This document shows positions 35,194-46,387 of a stretch of DNA of 64,000 nucleotides, piece after piece; the stretch's first letter is position 1; every line of letters starts with the position of its first letter. The DNA comes from Alviniconcha marisindica (lineage: Eukaryota > Mollusca > Gastropoda > Provannidae), in assembly GCA_018857735.1 (NCBI GenBank), contig JABMCL010001542.1, positions 275,001 to 339,000 of the forward strand. The letters run 5' to 3'. A program made the translations under genes and the position numbers. The notes under the pieces are model-generated. The model saw only the letters and a list, made by a program, of their open reading frames with translations. It was not told where the DNA came from and made no database searches.

Positions 35194-36507
35194 GTGATGA
35201 GAAAACTGGAGATTTGGAATGCAGTGATACAAGCCTCCCCCACCCCACTTTTTGAGCTGGAAGGGCACTCCGCTCACCCCACCCCCTCATTCCTGATAGA
35301 CATTCCATGAGATCAAACATAATCCTTGACTTCTGTTTTTATTCTGATCTTGTCTACATAGTGGACAAAAGATGTTTTGAGACTGAGTCCCTTTAAATCA
35401 TGCAAACAGGATTTCTCTTGGTGGTATTCCATTTGTACATATATTAATGAACGACATGGAAGCAATGTAAGTCAAACTGTAAATAATGACATAAGTTTAA
35501 CTTAATGTTTCACCATGAAAATGAGCCAGCATTATGGTATTTAAATACACTTGAAAATGCACCAGCATGCAAAAACGTGAATATTCATATGTGGGGGCAA
35601 AATAAATACTGACAAAGTAAAATGTGCATGTCATTCTCATGCAACACCAGTCACAGTTTCGTAGTTGTACACATCTGTGCCCACTGACACTTTAATACAA
35701 GCAAACACGTAGTTCTGCTCTGATGCGCATACCACTCAATCGATGCACCGCTAAATGCATCTGTTGCTTCTATGAGCTCAATTGTCAGGTCATTGGGGGC
35801 AGAAATTGTTGTCATTACTGATTCACTGACATGCACCAGGGTAATAAGATGATTTGTGTCACCATCTCACAGCTGACAGACCAGCTGTATGCATTTTAAG
35901 GACCAATCACCTTGCAGCTGACACCACACCAACAGTGTGCAATACAGGCCAATGAATATTACTGATCAGGAAATGTATCGCTCTTCTCTCCTTGTCATGT
36001 GCACAAGTGGAATCTCATTAATCCATGCATCAATTTCCCCTCTGAATACAATGTCTGATCAATGAGTTGGGGGGGGGGGGGGGGGGGGGGAGTAAGATAA
36101 GCATCTATAAGAAGTAAAAAAATACAGTGGTAATATCTCCAGTACATGCCTCTCTCTCTCTCTCCCTCTGAAAGTCTTACAATTCATATTCAGTGCGTGC
36201 CTCTAATTATACTAATAACTTAAATCTCATTCCCTCTCATTTTCAGTCTGTGCTTCTCTCTCGTTAAGTCTAATAACTCCTCTTCAGTCCATACCTCTCC
36301 TTCTCTAAATGTCCAACAACTCCTCTTCAGTCCATATTTTACTTTTATTTTTACAGAATAAGTTATTTTCTCCTAAAAAAACTCAATCCCTCTCATCTTC
36401 AGTCTATGCTTGTTTTTTAGAGTCTCTCTCTAATAACAACTATACATCATTCGCTCTTACCTGCTGTCCACACACCTCTCTCTCTGTAAAATAAATAAAT
36501 TATAGTC

Positions 36508-36548
<41 letters not shown>

Positions 36549-37055
36549 AATTTAACCACAAAGAAGTTTTAAAGTACAGTTCATGGGATGTGGTGAACTG
36601 TGAGTTCTGGGATGTGTTTTGAACTAAAACTGTGTGGCCAGGAGTTCATTCCTAGTGATAAGGTTGTGAAACTGAGCTGTTTCACATTGCTGCCTGTCTT
36701 TTTCCAGTTGTCTTCCCATTGGTCAGGTGACAGTGTATAGCTGGGTAAAGAACTAACTCCCTCTCCCCAACAAACTCAGGGAATTACCCCGGAAGTGCCC
36801 CTCCCCCTCACCACCCCATCTCCAACAAAGCTTGGCATCCAACTTAACTTTAGCTAGTCAATCCTCAAACATAAGCAGACTGTATTGTAAGTAGGGCCCA
36901 CAGCTCAGGAGCTGTGTGAAAGTCATGGTGGATGTCCTGGGCTCCCATCCCTAATAAGCCTACAGTTTCTGTGGACGTAAAGCAACACTTCAACAAAGTA
37001 GGGCAAACGATGACTAGGGGCCATACTGGTGAGGACTTGCCCCTTAGAAGCATCA

Positions 37056-37103
<48 letters not shown>

Positions 37104-37384
37104 ACTAGTCAGAGACTTGAGATCACCAGCACAGATTTTAAAATCACAGAATGCAGTAGGTTTTTTCTTTTTTCTTTGTCAGTCCCTCAAAGTGGCAGTG
37201 TAATAAATGTGCATTTTAAATGACCTGATCATGGCCACCTAAAGCCTTCCTATAAAAAAAAGAAGAAGCAATAAACAATTTTTTTTATCATTTAAAAAAA
37301 GTTTTTGTCTACTTGGCAACATACAGGAATTCATCAATTCATATGAAAACAAAAACAAACAAACAAAGAACTGTTCAGAAGTCA

Positions 37385-37520
37385 GTATTCCAGGATTTTT
37401 ATTCCTTTTAGTTTTAAGCCAGTACTGAAGGATTCCAGGATGTTTATTCCTCTCAAGTTGGTACACATGGATTCAAGAATGTTTATTCCTCTGAAGTTAG
37501 GACTCAAGGATATTCAGTCC
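37385..37520 (-). repeat. Minisatellite carrying repeated minus-strand AATAAA hexamers
   Basis: Three to four diverged units of about 40-50 bp contain the plus-strand motif GTTTATTCCTCT or close variants (near 37393, 37437 and 37477), which is AATAAA on the minus strand. The array lies about 500-630 bp downstream of the SNRNP35 stop, on the right strand to provide polyadenylation signals for it. Use is inferred. Confidence 0.45.
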
Positions 37521-38014
37521 TCTTGGTACTCAAAGGTCCTCATCTATGCTTTGATGTGATTTGGGCTTCCCTGGGAGCCTTAATTTTGTCAATGCTAAAA
37601 TATCATTTTTCTAGGTGGAAGACATAAAGCTACAAAAATTGTGTTAAAGGCAACTGAATAAATGTTCCATGACAAATTTTGTATGATAATCATTACATGC
37701 AGGACATTCAAAAAGAAAATGAAATATATGTCTCCAACAACTGATACATTGACACTTCATATATATATATATATATACATTCTGTTTTCTCTTGGTAAAT
37801 TTTGTTGTCAGCCTACTTCAGCTGGAACTTGTCTATGATTATTAGAGTGGAATTTTACACAGGCAGACATATCTGGCAAAACAACAAAATGAAGACTGCC
37901 CAAGAATTGACCAGACTGAAGAAATGAGTTAGGTCTTGGATTTTAACATCCAGTCAAATGCACAGGGTGACCTCATGAAGAACAGTAAAGAAGGAAACTG
38001 GCAGAGAGTTGTCA

Positions 38015-38755
38015 TCATCTTCTAGAAAAGCTGTCATGTGCTCTGTACCGATCCTCATGTGGAGATCTTGAACGATGGCGGTACCACCTGTCTTCCTTTC
38101 TACCACAACCACTACTGGCATCTCGTCTAGATCTCTCAAAGTCATTGTCCCTTTCTTCCCTCCATCCTCTGTTAGCATCTCGAGCAATCCGACCATTGTC
38201 AAAAGAATCAGACCTGTGCTCAGATCCTTCATGCCGCTTTAGTGGAGCTGCAAGTATGGGCTTGCGAAACGGTCTATCTCGTCCTCCGAATCGAAGCTGA
38301 CCTGATTCCTTCCTGCCACCAAATCCACCACCAAGTCGACGAGGGACCCAGTTCTTCAGTGTTCTTTCGTGTTCATAATCCACCAAAATGTCTTTGTCAT
38401 CAATGGTCATGTTCTTTCCATCCGTGTAAGCATGTTGAAGAGCTTTTTCACTTTCAAACTCCACAAACCCGTAGCATTTTGAGAAGCCAGTCACAATGTC
38501 TCTGACCAGACGATGCCGCCAAATTTTTCCAAACTGTCGAAATGCATTGTAGAGGGTTTCTTCATCAGTTTTGGGTGAAAGACGGGCCACAAACAAGGTC
38601 AAGTGGGGGTCACCTTTGACCAGTTTGTTGGGTTTGTATTTGGCAACCATTGCACGACTGACAGCTCGATCATGTGGCTCCTCATCTGTCCCATCAATAC
38701 TGCCAGCCATCAATGGATCATAGGCTTTGTCCAGGTATGGTGAAAATGTTTCCAT
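38015..38755 (-). CDS. SNRNP35: U11/U12 snRNP 35 kDa protein (SNRNP35), 246 aa
   Basis: SNRNP35 is a U11-associated protein of the minor spliceosome, related to U1-70K, that helps recognise U12-type introns in the nucleus. The single coding exon starts at ATG 38755, 5 nt after an acceptor (TTTCAG), so a 5' UTR exon lies upstream; the in-frame codons further upstream belong to the intron. Landmarks: YDPL.AGSIDGTDEEPHDRAV at about residues 12-32; an RRM from about 52 to 130 with RNP2 LFVARL (54-59) and RNP1 KCYGFVEF (93-100); the family signature WVPRRLGGG...KESGQLRFGGRDRPFRKP (about 136-167); then an Arg/Ser/Asp/Glu-rich tail. Length is close to the human 246. The ORF ends with two adjacent TGA codons. 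Confidence 0.97.
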   Translation of the reverse strand: METFSPYLDKAYDPLMAGSIDGTDEEPHDRAVSRAMVAKYKPNKLVKGDPHLTLFVARLSPKTDEETLYNAFRQFGKIWRHRLVRDIVTGFSKCYGFVEFESEKALQHAYTDGKNMTIDDKDILVDYEHERTLKNWVPRRLGGGFGGRKESGQLRFGGRDRPFRKPILAAPLKRHEGSEHRSDSFDNGRIARDANRGWREERDNDFERSRRDASSGCGRKEDRWYRHRSRSPHEDRYRAHDSFSRR

Positions 38756-39279
38756 GCTGACTGAAACACAAACATAATACAGTCTATTCATGGTGCTTTT
38801 TTTTTAAATCATTTATTCATTACATTATTAACATTAAAATTATTATTCATTAAATTACATATCAAATATTTATTTTTATGCATACATGTATACATGTATA
38901 AATGATAAACTCATTAAAAACTAAAAAGGATAAGAAAGTTAGCAAGTTACAATTCAATAATTTCAAAGTGTACTATTTGCATTACCAATATAAAATTATT
39001 GATATTTATATAATGATTTTATTATAATAATTTATAACTACTATGCTGTAAGCCTGTATGTCTGCTGCTTCTCCTCCAGCCATGAACCCTGACCAAAGCT
39101 TTTGTTGACTCATGACAGAAACGGGCCACTTTGCCGACAATGCTATTGCTGTGTGTGTATGGGTTTTACTTTTAGTCTTTTTCATTCTTTATAATGAGGG
39201 CCTGCGATCAAATGGCTGATCATTCTGGCACCTAAAAATCTGGCAGGGGGTTCACACTGAAGTTAAAGCCTGTTTACTT

Positions 39280-39960
39280 AAAGTTGAATGTCAAAGGTGA
39301 CAAGCTCAGTCCACCACAAAGATGATCTCTGGTGAAACTGATGCACAAGAAAAAGTTCCATGGTATGATCACTATGCTAGCAGCAAGGGGGATATAGGGG
39401 GGATTTGGGGTGGGGATGGGGGGTGGCGGTTGGGAACTGCGGGTTTTTAGGGACGAGGCACCTGACACAAAAGTGCCAAGCGTGGTGGCCTCAACTGCTT
39501 CCTTGGGTAGGCAGTTCCAGTCTGTGATAGTTCTAGGGAAGAATGAGACGCTCCTATACTGTGTTCTTGCTGTGAATGTGTGATGAGCCTGAACTGCCTG
39601 TCGTGACCCTGGCACCGATGAGAGGGGTATGGGGCGAGATTTGCTTGGAGGCTGGAACAATGGACTAGGCCACTGTGGATCTTGTTCAGCATGGTGAGCC
39701 TAAATCTTACAGCATCTCTCCAGTGTGGGCCAGCCTAATGATTCCAGCATGCTGTTGATACTGGAGGTGTTCCTACATATATCTGCTAAGTACAAAGTGG
39801 GCTGCTTGTTGGTGCACTGCTTTAACACTGCTGATGTTCTTGAGTGTGGCGTCCCAGACAGAAGAGGTATACTTCAGCATTAGCCAAAGCCTTTGTAGGC
39901 CCTTTTTTGATGCTGGAGTTGCGAATCTTCAGATTCCATCTAAGGAATCCCAGAGCATTT
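39280..39960 (-). mobile_element. Decayed LINE reverse transcriptase C-terminus
   Basis: Conceptual minus-strand translation in changing frames gives the order of motifs usual at the end of non-LTR polymerases: ...LKYTSSVWDATL..., then MLNKIHSGLVH, then SFFPRTITDWNCLP and LGTF. Frameshifts and stops show it is dead. Confidence 0.7.
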
Positions 39961-41339
39961 TACTCTAGTACTTTACATTTACAGTGTACACGTGCACACG
40001 TATGCGTGCACGTGTGTCTATCACAATATGTCTGTGTATCCATTATCATGGCTTCCGACAACTGATTACAATTACCATGATTCTAATGCTTCCCAAATAC
40101 CCATCACCAGTGAACAATAGATCACACAAACTACTCCTCAGTCTAGCTTCAACAGATCTAGTCTAACATTCGTTTTTTCTTTTTTTTCTTCAAAAGTGTG
40201 ACTTTGACTTTGAGTACTGACACTACAGTTTGTTTTCAGTCTGGCACGCATTCGACTTTTAAAGTCGGCTGATTGGCACTCGGCAAACTGGCACGGTGGA
40301 AAGGTCGGCAAACTGAACTGAACTAAATCAGACGGCGGTGGCACTCAATCTGCTGACAAAGCCGAGTTGGGTCTGATATATAACAGGCTCATGCTGACAG
40401 ACTAGTACTTTACTAGACTGGCATAATCTGAAATACACCGAGGCCTTGAGCGCTTGTGCAGAAATGAGAATGTGGACACTTGGTAGATTCATTCTGGACT
40501 CACATGCCATGTGAGCGTACCGTGGGCGACTCTGGGTTTTGTTGTGACGTCTTTCGAACGCTAATTAACTCCCTTCGTTGGTGACGGACTGGTAAAAGGG
40601 AACACTGAATTGAACACTTCGGTCTTGCACTCACGTTTATAGAACTAGAAGCGAAGCCGGTTTCCATGAAATCTTTGCCAAGAGGTACCAAATGGACCAG
40701 CGCAGCAGACTAAGTACTACAGTACTAGTTCAAGAGCCGCACTCTCACTCAGAGCATAGCTTTCCGTCACCTTCTTCCAAGGAAGGAAGTCGTAAACCAG
40801 TGCTTGGAGTTTGAGCCGCACTAACACGAGCACTTTTTAACACGAGGTGACATGCATGATCAAAAAGCACGGGCACGTTACGACTTCAGATAGGTCATAA
40901 TAAACTTTTTGGTTAATTTGTAACATCATAAAAATACCACAATATTCGGGCAGTATTTCCTTCCCTTTAGTGTTGGAGATAGGTGTCGTAAAAAGCACTA
41001 AAACTAACAGGAAACAGACTCTTTCTCGGATAAGATTGTTCTCGCACGATGCTGTGATACCGAAAGTAACACCGAAGTAGTGAGTTTTCTGTTAAATGAA
41101 AATAATTTATGGGTATCCAGGGTAAATTGCATTGTGATTGTATTATTTTAGATATCCAAGAAGTCACGACACATAATTTCTCAAGTTTTTATTTTGTACT
41201 TAACCTTAAATTTCTCGGTATAAATATGCCACTATGGACGCACTCGGATTTCGAGTTGATTCTGCTTCATCATCATCATCTTCTTCTTCCATATTTTTTA
41301 ATTTTTTATCCAACTTCAATACTCTGAAGACTGACGCTT

Positions 41340-41610
41340 TTAACGTATGCTAGGTTATTTTTTGTGTTTTCATAATCCACCGAACTCTGAAACAGACTAC
41401 AGGATCTCTAAGTCTAACTCGGATTATAGTCTCATCCAAAGGACTTTTTGTAAGAGTCTGTGCAGAATTTGACTCGAGAGATCTCAGGGCGGGCGCAAAG
41501 CCTAGCACATAACGGTCACCCATACATTTGGTGACCACGCTCAATTGTGCTTAACTTTGGCTTTCAAGAGTGAGTACTCTTGCTCTGTGCCACTGATCGA
41601 CTCTCTGCGC
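41340..41610 (-). mobile_element. Probable 5S-rRNA-derived SINE
   Basis: Read on the minus strand it contains GCCAAAGTTAAGCACAATTG, then GTGGTCACC...TGTATGGGTGACCG, in the order and spacing of the 5S rRNA internal promoter (GGAAGCTAAGCAGGG, then TTGGATGGGAGACCG). It shares about 250 bp with 56515-56805. Confidence 0.5.
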
Positions 41611-42056
41611 CACCAACCCTCCATCAGCATCAGCATCAGCTAGGGTTCACCAGTATGCATAAAAACATGTTTTTAATGCTAAGTAAACCCCTCTCATGCA
41701 TTTGCACAAATCCCATGCATTTAATATGTGCAAAAACGTCCAGATCAGTATGACAGTGTGTTTAAATAAAGTCTTTATGCAGTCTCTCTCTTGCTCTGTC
41801 TTGGTCTCTGATGTAGGGATGTGAAATCAGTTGTCAGAACATACCAACTTTGACAGCTGCCCAACCAGGGTGGGTGACATTGCTGAACGAGGTCAGTGGT
41901 ACTGGTAGTTCACTGCCTGCGTCAGTTTCTGGACATATTGCTAGTTTCCCACCGTTCATTTGCATGCAGCACCAACCACATTTTGCAGCTCAGCATAATG
42001 TTGTGAAACTGAAAGACAATATGAAAAACTCAGATTTTTTATTTTTTTTAGTTGGG

Positions 42057-42191
42057 ATGATTGATAGTGCTGAACCAGTTCCTTCCACTAGCTCTGAGCT
42101 GGTTGACGATAGGCTGTCTACTCAAGAAGGTAAACAAACCAGCCAGGAACTTGCCAATACCAGTGAAAAGCTGAGATCTATCCAGGCACTG
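42057..42191 (+). CDS. Tentative upstream coding exon of FKBP8
   Basis: A strong polypyrimidine tract and AG end at 42051, followed 5 nt later by an ATG and a Glu/Ser/Thr-rich frame (MIDSAEPVPSTSSELV...). Splicing from a moderate donor (CTG|GTGAAA) after 42191 would join in phase 0 to the ATG exon at 43538 and add 45 residues of the low-complexity acidic type usual at FKBP8 N-termini. A stronger-looking donor at 42130 (GAAG|GTAAAC) would be out of phase and would make this an upstream ORF that overlaps the main start. It may also be unrelated to FKBP8. Confidence 0.35.
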
Positions 42192-42671
42192 GTGAAAAGT
42201 GTTGACAGCCATTTAGGGTCCCAAGCTCAAGGATGCTGAAAGTAGTGCTGTTATCCATCAGGCTTGGACAGAAGTTTAAAGCCGGTACGGGGCAAAATTT
42301 TATCTAGATGAGTTCAGGCTTGTCCTTTAATTTTAAAAATAGTGTCAGTGTATGTAGTGCCATCTTTGACTTTGGTTGTACACATTTTTTTCAAGGCACA
42401 GTACTTGCTGTATGCAAGTTTAAAAAATGTTTGTGACCCCTGATCAATGGCAACCTGTATGCCTCAAGGCTTCTTGTTGGCTTCCTCTGATGTATTTCTG
42501 GATCAGCTTATGCTTATGGATAAACTATATCATGTTTAAAAACATTATCAATTATGTTTCACTTTTAAGAGTCTCAGAAAAAAGGTAAAAAACCCAAGTA
42601 GAATGCCAGCTTTTTTCTTGATGGGTATAAGACTTTTTTTGAATTGATTGAATAAAAATAAAAATAAAATG

Positions 42672-43024
42672 AGTATCCACCGAAGTGGTGTACTTACATG
42701 GCTGGTGCCACATGAAACTGCAGCCATCTCAGCGCAAGTTCTGTGTACACCATACAACCATGCACCATGTCACTTCATGCAAAGCCACATACATAAGGTG
42801 TATGCATGTTTAGCTGTAACCTGCCACCTGCGCTTTTGGCAGAATGACCGGGATCTTTTACGTGCTACTGCGGTAACATGGGGGTGGAACAGATACCGAA
42901 ATAAGAGTCAGCACAGAAAGTTGACCCTGGAGAATAAACTTCTCCCACTGCTCCTGCGGGGACTCAAACCCGGGACCTTTCGATCACGAGTCCGACGCTC
43001 TGACTACTGAGCTATCCCTGCTCC
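42672..43024 (-). mobile_element. tRNA-derived SINE, family A
   Basis: Read on the minus strand it starts with a tRNA-like head: A box TAGCTCAGTAGTCAGAG, B box around GGTCCCGGGTTTGAGTCCC. A body with 'caggttacagctaaacatgc' follows. It matches the copy at 47867-48245 over most of its length. Confidence 0.75.
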
Positions 43025-43537
43025 CCAAGACCTCAAAATATAAAATCTGTATTAGGAATTCACTTTAGAATTCAAGTGTGAGTATATTATATTGGGCTTA
43101 GAAAATGAGTCTTTCTTAGTGGACAGTGCACTGAATGACCAGCTACATGTGCATGGTATGGTTTCGTGCTGCCTCATGTTATCCCCATTGCCTGGAGGAG
43201 AGAGGCTTGGAAAGGGGAAGTGTTTGCTGAGCTCCCTTGAAATGATGAGAGAAGGCCTTGTCAGACAAACACTGGAACTGATTCAAAGGCAGAGTCGGGG
43301 GAAACATCTGAGAGATGGGTTTGAGTGCTTATAGGCTTTTCCGAGTGCATAGACAACATCTTGAACTGAACTGAACTGTGTCATGCTGGATGCCAGTAGC
43401 TTTGCTGTCTAACCTGTGGCATTTGGCAGTGTTATGCATGCCTGTTATCATAACATAAGTAACCCCCATTATGATGATGACATTTTCATGACATGTAATG
43501 TTGTAGTGATGTACAGGTACTTTGATTGATGTTGCAG

Positions 43538-46330
43538 ATGGATACTGACAGTGCACCAGCCACTGGAACTCAAGACATGCCGAGGGATGAGGAAAGGTCC
43601 ACCTTTGCTGCTGGCATTGAGGAGGCTGGGGACCAGAGTACAAATGCATCTGACCTTGCACAAGTCTTTAGCCAGTTAGAACAGAAGCTCTCGTCAGACT
43701 ATGATAAAATAGCGGAAGAATTTAAAGAAATGACAAATGGGGAGGAAGCAGATAACGAAGACACCTTGAAATCAAAGCCAGGATCAGATAAAGATGGACA
43801 GACAAGTACCGAGTCAGCAACATCAAAAGAGCAGCAAGCATCACAACTGGACACTTCTGAAACTGATTTAGATAAACCAGATTCAGGGTCTGGTGAGCAA
43901 AAGACAGATTCAGATGGGAAGTTGGCTGCATCAGTCAAAGAGGATGATGTGAGTGATGAATGTCTGACAACTGGACCTGCACAGGAGGATGAGTGGATGG
44001 ACATTCTTGGAAGTGGACAGCTAAAAAAGAAGGTAAATTCAGAGTTCTGAGAACAGAACATGTATTAAGAATAAGAGTCTGGTGGGGGGTGGGGAGGGGG
44101 GGGGGGTATTAGCAGTAACTGTGTACTATTGCCTAATTCAGTAGCTACATAGAAAATTGACCCAAAGACAAAAAGAAGATATATACTTATGTAATCATCA
44201 TTGAAGACACTCTAATACTCACGTCTTTACAAGGGTCATCCTGAGTGACCCTGTGTAGTGGACAGGACGTTAAAAATAAAACCCAATGACTAACTAACCC
44301 ACACAGTTGAAGAAGGTATAAGTGCTATAAGAAAGTAAAAAAGTATCAATTAATAAAGTTTGGTGGTATGACAGTATTAGCAATTGATGACATTTTTGAT
44401 ACATGTGCAGGCAAGGTAAATTGTCATCTGTCACAGCAGAAACTGTTGCATGCTATCACCTGTGTATCAAATTATTTTCCCAGGTGGTGTCAGCAGGAAC
44501 AGACTCATCTCGCCCGATGCAAAGCAGCCTGGTGAAGGTGAAGGTCACTGGACACCTGGACAGTGGTGTCTGCATTCAGGACAGCACTGAAATGTTTGTC
44601 CTTGGTGATGGAGATGTTATTGCTGGTGGGTTTTGACATTTATAGTTTCTTGACCATTTGTAAGTCTTAATTCTCTTCTTTTCTTTTAATATTAAGAAAA
44701 AGACATCAACAACAATAACAAAAAGACAAAACAACAACAACAGCAAAACAGTGAACAAATAAGAACTTTGAACAGGTCTTTTACCCCACTACATGATATT
44801 CACAATCATTGTGCTTTGCATTTTGTTAATCAGTTTGGGACTTTTTTCTCTATTTTGACTCAACTTGTTAATAACTACTATGAAGTACAAGCATGTGTTA
44901 GTTTGCATGGCTTGATGTAATGTGCAACTTAGTGTTGTGAGACTGATGGATCAGAAGTCTTGGCTCATTGAATATGATAATATATTAATCATGTGTCATA
45001 TATGCTCTCCCTTTTATTCTGTGTTGCACACACTGTGGTATGTGTTTTGTAAGGGGTTCATATGATAAGGAGGAAGAAGACTAAAGTTCAGATGTGTTTG
45101 GTTTTTGGAGACTGTTTTACAGCTTTTGAAGAGAAAGCAGAGCTGAAGCGAGGAATCGAACTGACGTCACCCACTTACCAGCCTAACGCCTTACTGCTAG
45201 GCCAAACAGGCTCACGTTTCATTTAATACATCTTATAGAAGCTTTTGATTATGCTTGTTTGTGAGACATCCACTTGATTCTGTTGACAGCCATTGACATG
45301 AGTGTGGCCTTGATGAACAAGGGAGAGACTGCAGAAGTAATCACAGCCCCTAGGTTTGCATACGGGACCAAAGGCAGGTACGTAACTGCTAGTAGTCAGT
45401 GAAAGAACCAGCCTTTGGCCTGGTACTCACCAGGTAAAAGTTTAAGTTTCCTTTGTACACAGTCACGCTTTAAAAATTAACGCCATGAGTATGCAGTCAT
45501 AGTGACATGACTGACACCCTGAACTGTGCAGTTCAGTTAAGTTTCTTTTGTACACAGTCACACTTCAGAAATTAACACAGTGAGTATGCAGTCTTAATGA
45601 TGTTACATACCCTGAACTGTGCAATTTTTGGCTGTTGAATAAGTATTATGTTCATATGAACCAGTACATGTTCAGTGCTATACCGCCTCATACAATCCAG
45701 TACATATTCAATATGTTATGGTTAACTTTCCAGATTTTGATGTAAAACTTTAATATATATATGTATAGTAAGTCTGGGGATGTTCATCATGAAAGGTCTG
45801 ATGACTTAAAAAAATCTATTTCAGGGTGCCAGATATTCCAGGTGATTCCACCTTGACATTTACCCTTGAATTGTTGGATGTCCAGCCAGCTCTTGACTAC
45901 AGCAAGCTGACTGCAGAAGAACGTCTACAGTTTGGGTAAAAACACAGTTGTTGTGAAAATCTTGCTGCAGAGTGTTGGCCGCATTGAATGACACAATGTA
46001 TGGCTTAACACCCTCTGCCGTCATAATAATAATCAACACAATGCTTTGTGATATGTATAGGCTTTATAATAGTACATTTCTGAAGACAGGCCTATTTTAT
46101 TTTTTAGGGATCTGGAATTTAGGTGTACTTATTCCTCCTCTTCATGTTACAGAAAGTTTTACAAGCCTGGCTCTTTGCTTAATTCATGGCGATGATTTCT
46201 TTTCACACAGTGAGAAGAAAAGAGAACGTGGAAATGAACTGTTTGGACGGGAGGATTACTCGGGAGCAATTAACTCATATTCAAAGTAAGTAACATGTGT
46301 ACATCAGATATGTTTACTGCATCATGTGAA

Positions 46331-46387
<57 letters not shown>

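Larger units (their letters stand above)
25538..38014. other. Long interval between ABHD17 and SNRNP35: 3' UTR sequence, transposons and simple repeats
   Basis: I find no convincing additional coding gene. The 25.5-33.3 kb part is AT-rich with many T-rich stretches and could be a very long ABHD17 3' UTR; an AATAAA at 33161-33166 is one possible end. It contains nested inverted-repeat elements at 26690-27472, a LINE-tail-adjacent repeat near 28585-28870, poly-G at 31568-31589, (TA) and (CA) microsatellites, a 37-bp palindrome at 35157-35193, a poly-G at 36069-36090 and a minisatellite at 37385-37520. The short ORFs here have no recognisable domains. Confidence 0.55.
38756..42056. other. Region between SNRNP35 and FKBP8, with the presumed divergent promoters
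   Basis: This holds a decayed LINE reverse-transcriptase 3' end (39280-39960, minus), a somewhat more CpG-containing stretch at 40450-40900 that is a plausible home for SNRNP35 and FKBP8 first exons, and a 5S-like SINE at 41340-41610. No further coding gene is recognised. The exact first exons of both flanking genes could not be placed. Confidence 0.45.
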
